Shown: positions 35,056 through 46,116 of the stretch, piece after piece
How the letters are laid out: each line of letters opens with the position of its first letter
How positions within the stretch are numbered: position 1 is the stretch's first letter
Assembly (NCBI GenBank): GCA_014529385.2
Contig: CM043943.1
Location: 99,940,355 to 100,004,354 of the forward strand
Reading direction: 5' to 3'
Origin: Adiantum capillus-veneris
Taxonomy: Eukaryota > Streptophyta > Polypodiopsida > Polypodiales > Pteridaceae
Length of the DNA stretch: 64,000 bases
Made by a program: the position numbers and the translations under genes
Notes under the pieces: generated by a model
Seen by the model: the letters and a program-made list of their open reading frames with translations, nothing else
What the model was told of the DNA's origin: nothing
Database searches by the model: none

Positions 35056-36110
35056 TCATGGAGAGCACTCCTTTGTAATAGGAACAGTGTCATCTAATTG
35101 CAAAGTGGATTGTTGAAGTCCAACCCATTTTTCTATATTTTCATGAGACTTAACAAAGTCTAGCAGTCTGGCCTCCATGTTTTTGGCCTCCTCAACACTG
35201 TCAACTAAGCATATAACTTCTTTTTTCTGTTGTATTCCTTCTTGTGCAACCAAGGAGCCATCACCAAAAACATCAACAAGCTTGCGGTCTTCAAAACAAT
35301 ATGTAGGAATGTAGTTCTTGAACAAAGCTCTTTTTTTGTTCTCCAAATATTGCAAATCTGACAGATCTTTATCTACTACTTGAAGAAGAGAACAATCAAT
35401 TGGCATGGGATGTTCCTCTGATCTTCTTCTCAGGTCTTCAAATGCATTGCCTTGTCTCAAGAAGGAAATAACTGTTAGGAATTGAATTACTCCTTTGCAA
35501 GGAGCTGATGGAAAGTGATGCAATGCACCACAACAATGGTAGCTCAGATTATCTCTCCCATGGTGTAAAAGGCACATTGCAATTTTTTGAAGTTAGTGAA
35601 ATCCAAAAATGCAAGAAAGACAAATCCAGGATCTATTGACCCTCCAGCAATAGCCAAGATCCCATCCAAAGCATTGTTAAATGTCTCCTCCCTCCACTTT
35701 AAACTGCCTCCACTGTGTTTTGTCATATCTAAAACACATAATCCAATAGGCACTTTATTATTGAAGTGGCACATCAAGTAGAGATTTCCTTCCATTTGTA
35801 GGCTCACCACATAGATTGACCATGGAAAATCGCTAGGCTCAAATTTCTCCTTTTGAAGGTGAATTGCCCATAGCATGTATTTTATTGCTCCATCTGGAAA
35901 ATCCATTTTCTTTGTTCCGCGCTTCAAACTAGTATGAGCCATTCCTCGCATAGCATTAAAAGTGTTTTATAAACAACATCATTGATATTATACATTTTGA
36001 CCACCTCCTCCCAGTCTTTACATGGTGAAGACTCATTTAAATTGTTGAAGCCTTCAAGAAGTGCATATAGGCATGGAGAAATGATAGAAGGTTGAACACT
36101 TGTCCAACCT
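35056..36110 (-). pseudogene. Unrecognised gene fragment with frameshifts
   Basis: Three overlapping minus-strand frames (36154-35924, 35951-35544, 35577-35056) join by small overlaps, so they look like one coding region of about 340 codons with two frameshifts. Ordinary protein-like composition is seen: LQKEKFEPSDFPWSIYVVSL, LYLMCHFNNKVPIGLCVLD, PGFVFLAFLDFTNFKKL, then FEDLRRRSEEHPMPIDCSLL and a charged C-terminal part. I recognise no domain. The first 25 or so codons of the rightmost frame are satellite edge unit, so the gene sequence starts at about 36070. Overlapping frames make introns a less likely explanation than frameshifts. Confidence 0.5.
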
Positions 36111-38358
36111 ATCATCTCTAGTAAAATGGGAGGTATGGCCTTAAGATTCATCATGTAACCAACCTATACGATATTATATTATGAAGACTTGCAAATCAAA
36201 GCTCCACCACTTATCCAAGCTAGTTCCAAAATCAACATGGAGAGAAGAAAGCTCCACCATTTATCCAAGCTCAGCTCCATTGAGGCTCCATTGAAACATG
36301 AAAAACCTATTATCACTAGTAGCATGAGTGGTTTGGTCTCAAGATTCACCCTTTTTCCACTCTTTGTCATTAATATAAGAAGAATTGGATGTTAAGTTCC
36401 ACCACTTGTCCAACCTATAAGGTTATATCGTAAATGGTATTCTTTCTTACCACTTCGAATGCCCATGATATGTTCTACATGGGAATTTTATTCCAAAGTC
36501 CACAACTTGTCCAAGCTAACTCTATTGAAACATAAAGAGAAGCTAAGGTCCACCACTTGTCCAAGCTAAGCTCCATTGAAACATGGAGAGAAGGATGCTC
36601 CACTATTTCTCCAAGATAGGCTCCATTGAAACATGGAGAGAATCAAGCTACACCATGTCTACAAGATGCTAGGCTCCACTAAAATACCTTAAACCCACGA
36701 TCCTTTGTACATGGGGGTTTAAATTCAAGGTCCAAGAATTGTCCAACCTATTATTCCTAGTAGCATGAGTGGTTTGGTCTCAAGATTCATTCCACTCTAT
36801 GTTATTATATTGAGAATATTTGGGTGTTAAGGTCCACCACTTGTCCAACCTATAAGACTATATCTTAAATGGTATTCTTCTCACCAATTGGAGTGTTCAT
36901 GATATGTTTAACATGGGGGTTTGGTTCCAAGGTCCACCACTTGTTCAAGCTAGCTCTATTGAAACATACACAAAAGAAAACGTCCACCACTTGTCCAAGC
37001 TAGGCTCCATTGAAACATGGAATAAAGCAATCTCCACCATGTCTCCAAGATGTTAGGCACAGTTAAAATACCCTTAACCCAGGATATCTTTCTCACCAAT
37101 TGTCCAATCTATTATCCCTAGTAGAATGAGTGGTTTGGTTTCAAGATTCACCACTTGTCAACTCTACGTCATTACATTAAGAATTGGGTGTTAAAGTCCA
37201 CCACCTGTCCAACCTATAAGGTTATATCTAAATTGGTATTCTTTCTCACCACTTGGAATTCCCATGATATGTTTTAAATGGGAATCTAGTTCCAAGGTCC
37301 ACCACTTGTCCAAGCTAACTCTATTGAAACATACAAAGAAGAAAAGGTCCACCACTTGTCCACTTTATGTCATTATATTAAGAAGAATTGGGTGTTGAGA
37401 TCCACCACTTGTCCAACCAATAATGTTATATCTTAAATGGTATTCTTTCTCACCACTTAGAATTTCCATGATATGTTTTACAAGTGGGTTTTGTTCCAAG
37501 GTCCACCACTTGTCGAAGCTAGGATCCATTGAAACATAGAGACAAGGATGCTCCACCATGTCTCCAAGATTCTACACTCCATTGAAATACCTTAAACTCA
37601 TGATATTTTGTACATGGGAGGTTTACATTCAAGGTCCACCACTTGTCCAACCTATTATCCCTAGTAACATGAGTGGATTGGTCTCAAGACTCACTAAGAG
37701 CACTCTATGTCATTATATTAAGAAGATCTGGGTGTTAAGGTGCACCACTTGTCCAACCTATAAGGCTATATTATCCTAGATGGTATTTTTTCTTACCACT
37801 TGAAAACCCACGAAATTTTTTACATCCAAGGTCCACCACTTGTCCAACCTATTACATCTAGTATCATGACTGTTTTGGTCTCAAGATTCACCACTTTTCC
37901 ACTCTTTCATTATATTAAGAAGATCTGGGTGTTAAGGTCCACCAGTTTTCCAACCTATAAGGCTATATCTTAAATGGTATTCTTTATCACCACCTGGAAT
38001 GCCCATGATAGGTTATACATGGGGGTTTGGTTCCAAGGTCCACCACTTCTCCAAGCGAACTCTATTGAAACATAGAGAGAAGCAAAGCTCCACTACTTGT
38101 CCAAGCTAGGGTCCATTGAAACATGGAGAGAAGGATGCTCCAGCATTTGTCCAAGATAGGCTCCATTGAAACATGAAGAGAAGCAAGCTACACCATGTCT
38201 CCAAGATGCTAGGATCCATTGAAATACCTTAAACCCATGATATTTTGGTACATGGGGGGTTTACATTCAAGGTCCACCACTTGTCCAACCTATTATTCCT
38301 AGTAGCATGACTGGTTTGGTCTCAAGATTCACCACTTTTCCACTCTATGTCATTATAT
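36060..38358 (-). repeat. Box satellite, reverse array
   Basis: The array reads on the minus strand. Its right part is the same monomer as at 20.9-24.3 kb; landmarks equivalent to 'CCATGATATGTTTTACATGG' occur near 36467, 36895, 37260, 37466 and 38002, with irregular spacing that shows internal deletions. The leftmost 120 bp are the edge unit, abutting the broken gene. It ends at ...CATTATAT, where the Tat-like dimer is inserted. Confidence 0.93.
38355..38358. other. Left target duplication of the Tat-like dimer
   Basis: ATAT here matches ATAT at 51450-51453, and joining the flanks gives CATTATATTAAGAA, the normal satellite sequence (CATTATATTAAGAAG in intact monomers). Confidence 0.75.
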
Positions 38359-38475
38359 TGATAGCCGTTTTTCGGTCTCTGTGATTGCCATAGTGAGTTA
38401 TCCCCCCCTATCAAATCACTCAAACACTGTGGCTACCCTCACCCTTTCGCTGTATATACGTGCGTGTGAGTTAGG
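38359..38475 (+). repeat. Truncated LTR1 of the Tat-like dimer
   Basis: Matches the first 117 bp of LTR2 (TGATAG.CGTTTTTCGG to GTGAGTTAGG) and then jumps into gag at AGTGGAAGGAGTTCC, equivalent to 47019. The base triplet AGG is shared by both sides of the junction, as in microhomology-mediated deletion. Confidence 0.9.
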
Positions 38476-39301
38476 AGTGGAAGGAGTTCCACCTTTGCCA
38501 GACCCAAACGTGCATGTGGTAGAGGTGACAAATTCAAGAGAGGTTGACATGGAATCAAAAGGCATTAAGCGTGGCCGAGGGAAAGGTAAGGAGAAAGAAG
38601 GAGGTACATCACAGAGTGACCATGGACGAGAAAAGAAGGCAAAGGAGACGAAGGAAGCTAAGAGGACTTGACGTCGTATCAACCTCCAAGACTTTCCTCT
38701 TGGACATGGAATGGCTCCATACAACCTGTTGGAAGACATGAGAGGTAAGGGTCCTGATATCTCATGGCCTCAATTCCTTGCATTATGTCCACAAGTTAGG
38801 AGGGATTTAACAAGGGCAGTTAGCACTAGGAGAAAGGTAAAAGAGAGTGTGCCTGTTGTAAAAATTGCACAAGCTGAATTGAATGAGGACATTACACCGG
38901 TGCTAGACCGTTACATCAAAGGAAGATTGGTTAGGAAAGGTCTAGTGGATGGGGGTGCACAAATTTGCATCATGACAGAGCGACTCATGCAAAGGCTAGG
39001 CATGCACATCCATGAGACACCTGAAATCAAAGTCAAGATGGCAAACAATAGCAAGGCTAGGTGTGTAGGCATTTGTAAAAATGTCTTTGTAGAGGCCTTT
39101 GGCATTAAGAAAGGGGTGGATTTTTATGTTATGTCGACCAAGGGAAGTGGTTATCCATTTATCCTAGGAAGACCATGGCTAATGAAAATGCGAGCTTTGC
39201 AGGATTGGGAGAGTGGGAAATTAATTTGTAGGAATGACAATCATAAGAAGGTTGTCTTTGACATGAAGGAGCAACGCCAAGAGGAGCTCCGTGAAGAATA
39301 A
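38476..39301 (+). pseudogene. Gag C-terminus and protease of internal region 1
   Basis: The frame begins inside gag (VEGVPPLPDPNVHVVEV) and has a TGA at 38669-38671 where the second copy reads CGA. The protease part follows from about 38711: VDGGAQICIM carries the active-site Asp at 38948, with Asp-Gly-Gly-Ala where most retropepsins have DSG or DTG, and ILGRPWLMKM forms the C-terminal retropepsin block. The frame ends with TAA at 39299, also present in the second copy. Nothing upstream of the junction at 38476 encodes gag, so this copy has no capsid domain. Confidence 0.88.
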
Positions 39302-39313
39302 TCTCAAAGTGCG

Positions 39314-42300
39314 ATGGAAGAAGGTTGGACCGATAGCACTTCAGAAGAAGAAAGTAGCGGCAGCATTACTGAAGAGGAGTCTTCCATTGAAGTCATGGGG
39401 GTAAGGTTTAAGCCAAGCAACCAAGAGACGTCTTGTCAAGGCTTGGAGGAGGTAGGTCCTCAAGAGAACGAAGGTGTTCAAGATGAAGGGATGCTGGGAG
39501 GTATGCTATCAACAACACTTACAAAGGATGAAAGAGAGGAGTTCAAATGTGTGCTAAGGAAGTTTCCTAGGCTTTTTGCTAAAGACTACACCGACGTGCG
39601 TGGGGTAGATGTTGTTCAACACAAGATTGAGTTAAAGCTTGAGGCCACACCTAAAGCTCAGAAGCTACGAAGGCTAGGAGTTATAAAGGAACAGGCTCTA
39701 CTCAAGGAGGTAAGAAAGCTTCTAGCAGCAGGTTTCATTTATCCAGTGGAGAATTCAGAGTGGGTCTCTCCCGTTGTTGTCACTCCTAAGAAAAACGGAA
39801 AGTGGAGGGTGTGTGTGGATTACCGTCCACTCAATGAGGCAACAAAAAGAGATCACTTTTCCCTCCCATTCCAGGATGAGATACTAAATGAGGTAGCTGG
39901 TCATGAGAAGTACACTGTGTGCGATGGTTACTCAGGTTACTTTCAAATAGGGATTGCATTGGAGGATCAATTGAAAACAACCTTTATCACTCCTTGGGGT
40001 TGTTATGCTTTTAGAGTCATGCCATTTGGTCTGACAAATGCTCCTGTAACCTTCCAACGTTTCATGAATATGGTGTTTCAAGAATTCTTTGGAAAGTCAA
40101 TTAGGGTGTTCATTGATGATTTCTGTATTTATAGCTCAAAATCATTGCATCTACAAAGGGTAGAAGAAGGTTTAAAGAAGCTCTACGACATGGGAGGTCA
40201 ACTCAACCCCGACAAGTGCCATATAGGTGAGGATGAAGTAATCTTGCTTGGTCATAAAGTTTCTTACAAAGGCATTGAAGTGGATCCTTCAAAGGCAAAG
40301 GCTCTTATTGAGCTACCATCACCCAAGAGTCCTAAGGAGGTCATCTCATTCATTCAAAAGGTGAAGTATATGTCACGCTTCATTCACTTAGCCTGGGAGT
40401 TACATCACCCTTTGCAGAAGTTGACACAACAAGTAGAATTTGCATGGTCTAATGAGCTTGAAGAGTACTTTTGTAACATTAAAGCCATTTTGTCAGAGCT
40501 TCCAACACTCATGCCTCCTTGTTGGGAGTACACATTCTTTGTCAGCTCTAGTGCTGGGAAAGAAACAATTGGTGCAGTTTTGTTACAACAAGATCCCTAC
40601 AGTACAAGGATGCGACCCATCTACTTTTCTAGTAGGGTCATGAATGCTTTGGAGAGAGACTACACAGAAGCAGAACTCATGATGCTTTCTCTCATGTTTG
40701 CGATAAGGAAGTTTAGATCCTACTTGCTCCCAAAACCTTTTGTAATCCTCACCGTAGAGAATTTGTTCCCTTGGGTGTCATCTCAAATGAATCTTAGTAC
40801 TAGGATCTCAAAGTGGATTATGGAGTTGCAAGAGTTTCAATACTCTTTCAAGGTAGAAGATAGTGTGCGTGCACAATTGGCAGGGATTCTCACTTATAGG
40901 GTGCATGAAAAGGAGATTAAGGTGCCTGAAGTAAAGACCCTACCATTGCCACCACCAAAAAGTATTCCTAATGCTTTTACCTTGTTCTTTGATGGAGCTT
41001 TTCGTCGAGCCACAGGAAAAGCAGGGGGAGGGCTAGTGTTGCTCAACCCAAGTGGAGAGGTGGTCATGAAAGAGAAGGTCAATCTACCAGGTTCAACTAG
41101 CAACAATGAAGCAGAATACGACACACTACTTCATGGTTTGAAGATGTGCATTGGCCAAGGGATAAAACGTCTCATGGTAAAGGGAGATGCACTTCTCATT
41201 GTTAAACAGATTTTAGGCATTTGGGCATGCAAGAATGAAAGCTTAAGGACAAAAGTTCATGCCATTCGTAAGATGTTTAATCAGTTTGAAGAAGTGCAAC
41301 TATATCATATTCCGAGGAAACAAAATGAAGATGCCGATTTACTTGCACAACAAGTAGTTACATGTGTTGAGAGAGAAGTGCAGGTCATCATGGTGGCAGC
41401 AACTGTCAAGCAACCGAGATACCAGGGATTGGAGTCATTGGCTCCCATTATTGGCTACATTTTGGAGGGTGAGTTTCCACAAGACTTCACCAAGGCTCAG
41501 AAGAGGAGACTCATGAAGAAGGCAAGTTTCTATCTCTTCCTAGAAGGCTCCCTCTATCAAAAAGGGAAGGATAAAGTGTGCAGAAGAGTACCAACTATCG
41601 AGGAAATTCCAGCCATTCTAAAAGGTTTGCATGAAGAGGCATGTGGTGGTCATTTTGCCCAAGAATCAACTGTGAAGAAGATTTTGCTTGCAGGGTATGT
41701 TTGGCCAAGCTTGCATGTGGACGTTCAACATTGGTGTAAAAGCTGTCACAATTGTCAGATAAATGGAAATAGAAGGTTGGTGCATGGCCCGAGGCAAATA
41801 GTTATTGCAAATGGACCCTTTGAAAAGTGGGGCATTGATGCTATGGGTCCTCTGTCTAGGACAAAAAATGGTAAACTCTACATTCTAGTGGCTGTAGACT
41901 ATATGACTAGGTGGGTGGAAGCTCAAAGTGTGGCAAGAGTGAATGAGAGGATAGTTAGCAAGTTTGTGTACAATCACATTTGTTGCAGATTTGGCACACC
42001 TTTGGAGTTTGTTTCTGATAATGGTCCAGGGTTTAGGAAGGGCTTGCTCACAGAAGTTTGTGAAGAGCTTCACATTCTACATCGTCATAGCACACCATAC
42101 TACCCACAGTCAAATGGTTTGGTGGAGAAGGCTAATGGTGTCATTGCAGGAATCATTAGAAAGATGGTGCAAAACAAGACAAAATTATGGGATGACTTCT
42201 TGGATGGTGCCTTGTGGGCATATCGAACCACATATAGGGAAGCCACGGAGTTCACACCATTCCACTTGGTCTATGGTCAAGAGGCTTTGTAGCCTATCGA

Positions 42301-42847
42301 GCTCAACATTCCAACAATGCGACTTCATGGCAAAGGAGTACAAGATGATCAAGAGGTATGGATGGATCGACTTCTTACGTTAGTGGAGCTTGACTGGAAA
42401 AGAGAAGCATCATACGAGTGCTACAAGAGGAAAGCCACACAAGAGAAAGAAACACACGACAATAAACTGAAGGACAAAGGCATCAAGGAAGGAGAGCTTG
42501 TGCTAAGGTATGACAATCGACTTGACAATCGTTTTGATGCCAAATTTGAAACAAGATGGCAGGGGCCATACATAGTCAAGAAGGCTTTCAATTCAAGTTA
42601 CTATCAACTTATGGACTTGAATGGGAAAGAGCACTATAGGAAGGTAAACGGCTATCGCTTGAAGCCTTACTTGAGTCGCCTTCTACCAAAGGATCTACCA
42701 GAGAAAAAGGCAACTATCCCATGTAAGTATTGTTCCATGAAGCATGAGTGTAACACAAACCAAAATTCCAAGGGGCCAAACAATGAAGATCTTGTCAAGG
42801 ACTCTGAAGCACTCTCTTTGGAAAAGATTCTTTATGATGGTACATGA
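39314..42847 (+). pseudogene. Tat-like pol (RT, two RNase H domains, integrase), one internal stop
   Basis: Reading from the ATG at 39314, the first 992 codons are open. Reverse transcriptase covers about residues 120-330, with RVCVDYRPLNEAT, MPFGLTNAPVTFQ and the FIDD catalytic box near residue 267. A first RNase H, about 400-520, has SSSAGKETIGAVL and lacks the usual first Asp. A second RNase H at about 555-690 has FFDGAFRR, NNEAEYDTLLHGL and VKGDALLIVKQI. Integrase has the HHCC part (HEEACGGHF, CKSCHNCQ, from about 772) and the catalytic residues in GIDAMGP, SDNGPGF and LVEKANG. TAG at 42290 follows GQEAL, and the same frame continues PIELNIP to the C-terminal RWQGPYIVKKAF region at 42847. 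This is the most complete pol in the window. Confidence 0.93.
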
Positions 42848-42860
42848 ATATACCATAATC

Positions 42861-42875
42861 CTGGGGGAGGGCTAA
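42861..42875 (+). other. Polypurine tract of the Tat-like element
   Basis: CTGGGGGAGGGCTAA ends exactly where LTR2 begins (TGATAGTCG), the expected plus-strand priming site. Confidence 0.8.
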
Positions 42876-45235
42876 TGATAGTCGTTTTTCGGCTCCCTGT
42901 GATTTCCATAGTGAGTTATCCCCCCCTATCAAATCACTCAAACACTGTGGTTACCCTCACCCTTTCACTGTATATAGGTGCGTGTGAGTTAGGGGACTTT
43001 TCCCATATCTCCTTACTGAAATAAAAAACCCTCAATTAGCTAGTCATTGGGCTAGTTGAGCCAAAAAAATAAAAAATATAAGTATATTATGGCCCATGCA
43101 TATGTAAATATTTCTTTGTATATAGGGCCTAAATAAAATATTTTTTCATAATTATTTAAATATTTCTACCTAGGTGTGTGTTATTTATGCTCTGTACATT
43201 GCCTCACCATTACCACATTTTTTCTTACCATTTTTCATACTCTTTATTCCATATAGAAATATTTTCATGTAAGCTTCTCTTATATTTGGTGTAACTCCAC
43301 CCTAACAAAAATCCAAAAAAAATAGTTTTATTTATGTGTATATTTTTTCACTATTGTGATTTTTCCCTTCCTACATGTATTTTGTTTTTTTCCTAAAAAA
43401 TTAGAACACCAAAAGTATTTATCTTTTTATGATAGCCTCATAATGAGAGAGATTTCTTTTGACCCCTTTATATTTTTTCCACTTATATTATTTATATTTG
43501 ACATGTACATATTTTAGACCCCTCAATATTTGATTTTCTTAGTTGTACTATTCACTTATATCATGATCTCAACAATATCTTCAATTATAGACCTACCAAA
43601 TAAGGTCAAGGGTAGGTGGCATGCATACATGCACTATGGAGGGCTCACTCTTTGAGGTATTCAAAAGAATCATCCAAAGAAGGACCCCACAAGGACCTTG
43701 TGCAGTGGAAAAAAACGGTCGGTATTGCTGAATTTTTAAAGGTCACTTGCTCTCCAAATTTGAAAAGGTGATACAAACAAAAGTTGTAGCTCGTGGGCTG
43801 AACTTTTGCCTCAAATTTTTTCATATTTTTTTGAGCTACGAGATGTGAGCTATGATTTTATTAGTGGACCCCAGTTTTCCCATGCTATGCAGCCACACTC
43901 TCTCTTCCACTTTATCATTTTCCTCTTTCACACACACTTCTCCACTCATCATCCCCACCTCTCTCACCACTCCTCTTTGCACCCTACTCACCTTCTCCTC
44001 AACCTTGAAGAATAAGAGAAACCATGGTGAACTCATACCTCCCACACACAATTCCATTCCAAAATTGACCACCTAGTCTCATTTTTCCTCCTCCAAATTA
44101 CCCATATCTATAAAAAAAACCACAAAATTCATCCTCTTCTCTTAAAGACAGCATCATGGTGGTTGATTACTCAGCTTCAATTACCTTGTCTCTCAAGGAA
44201 GGTCAAGAGTGGAGAAAAAATGTACCGTCAAAGCTAGTGGACCGTCAACAAGCGTCAAAATTGGCCCTACTCAAGACACTTTGAGCATCAACCTTGTAAG
44301 AAATCCACCTTTTCTTACCTCTTAAGAGTTTTTCTTCCTTATTTGTATCCTACATGGATACTCCCATTGTAAATATCCAATTCCATTTGTAAATTAATAC
44401 TAACTCTACTAACACTAACCCACTATGAAAAGTCCTATCACCTCCATTTCTCTCCTCTCTCTTTCCCCACCAACTTCTTGATAATTCCAAGCAAAAGAAA
44501 TTAGATAAATTGATGAAAATCTAACCCAACCATGGTTAGAGGAGTAACCCTAGCCTTCAAAATTGCTATAAAAGGAGGGTGTAGCTAGCACAAAAAGGAG
44601 AGCCATAAGCAAGAGCACTATGCTATAGCTTGAGAAGCCAAGCTCAACCTCTCTAGAAGGAGCTCTTGAGTGGAAGCTCATTGTCTTATCCATGTGCATG
44701 TGTTGTAATAGGGGATTAGCAAGGGAACTCTATGCCATTGTAAGAGAGAGAGTGATCATTCAATTGAGAGTAGGAAATCTATCATTTCTCCTACTAGTGT
44801 AAGCCCAACATTTGTTGAATCAAGGAGGGTGGATTTGGACTAAGCTTGGATACTTTGTCTCCCTTCCAACGTGAAGTAATGGACAACAATGATGCGTAAG
44901 TGTCTTGGTGTTTTTTGTTAAGTTCTTGATAGCTTGTCTCTGGTGTTGTCATCAATCTAGCCATAAATCCCACATACTGTAAAAGGGCGACAGGGTGGAG
45001 AGGACTCCCCTGGCCTTAAGACAGTGATTGGGGTGGCTTTTCTTGTGATGTGTTGTGGTGAAATTTACGCAAGCTATGTTGAACAAATACTAATCTCACT
45101 TTGACTTGTCATGACAGATTTGTAAGAAGGCATTAGTGCATCAAGCACCCCCTTCCCCCTTCTCTCTCTTTCTTACATATATATATTTATGTTTGCTTGA
45201 TCATTAACGATACGCTTCAAAGCAGCCCGAGAACC

Positions 45236-45271
<36 letters not shown>

Positions 45272-45530
45272 TGTTAGTGTGTGAGAGTGTTCCATTGGTG
45301 TTAGGGTTAGTGTAAATTCCATGCTTGTTTGTGGGTTGCTCTAACGATTCTCCTCTTTTGCGTCCTAGTTCGCTCTTAAACTAGGTGGTGCCCCTTGTGT
45401 AGTTGGGATTTGGCTGGGGGTTTGTTGTTTTGGTTTGTGTTGTGTTGTGCCCCAACCCCATTGAGCAGCACGGGAGCCTTGAAGGGTGTCTAGAGGTTGC
45501 TCTTCTTGTTGCCCGCCCCGGATCGCCTCA
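42876..45530 (+). repeat. Full-length LTR2 shared by the two internal regions
   Basis: The 2,655-bp LTR starts TGATAGTCG and ends GGATCGCCTCA. A TATA box CTATAAAAGG is at 44566-44575, a (TC)n run at about 45239-45268, and the 3' part matches LTR3. It serves as 3' LTR of internal region 1 and 5' LTR of internal region 2. Open frames inside it are short and not conserved in LTR3. Confidence 0.9.
44566..44575 (+). promoter_or_regulatory. TATA box of LTR2
   Basis: CTATAAAAGG, also present in LTR3 at about 50485-50495. It lies about 960 bp before the LTR end, so a transcript would start near 44600. Confidence 0.65.
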
Positions 45531-45532
45531 AA

Positions 45533-45548
45533 TTGGTGCCCCCACTGA
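45533..45548 (+). other. Primer-binding site of internal region 2
   Basis: TTGGTGCCCCCACTGA begins three bases after the LTR2 end. It opens with TGG as expected for a tRNA 3' CCA complement. The tRNA identity is not determined. Confidence 0.6.
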
Positions 45549-46116
45549 AGACAGGCTTGTGTATGTTTTGTGAAGGCTCAACCTTTAGCATAATCAAGTA
45601 GCTTGCATGAATCATGAGAATTTGTATGATCCCTTCATTCCCATTGCAGGGCAAATGGTACACATAATGGTTAGTACTAAGTTGCAATTTCAGCAAGTAA
45701 TTCGTAGATAAACACTTCGGTAAATCCTTTTATTTTGCCTCTCATTAGGTACGATATTAGCTTGGACGTCTATATTTTTGTGTTATTTTAAGCATTACGA
45801 CATGCATAGGCCATGGATAATGGCCCAGGAATAGAGTTTTTTCCCTTTCATTTTACTCCACACATTAGAATAAACGTTGCAATTAGTAGAAAGATCCATT
45901 TTCAACAACGTATGGTATTCATGTTTGGTGCCCAAAGAGTAGGAGAAATTCTTGCGTCACCAAACCCTGTCATTCTACCTCTTATTGATTATCATAGGTC
46001 ATTTGATGTGAATATTTTTATTTTGTTGTAGAATAGATTACAATTTAGAGAATATTATTGTGTAAATCTTTTAAAGAAAGAAAAAAACAAAAACGCGTCA
46101 CTTTGAAATCAATTCA

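Noticed and set aside
30875-36110. SET fragment and the 35-36 kb gene as one gene
   Set aside because: They are separated by 483-bp repeats and diverged satellite, and I see no shared domain or splice logic to join them.
17395-38358. CRISPR-like array (short box with variable spacers)
   Set aside because: Spacers are themselves repeated in fixed order per monomer, unit lengths are uneven (49-101 bp), and the setting is plant nuclear DNA.
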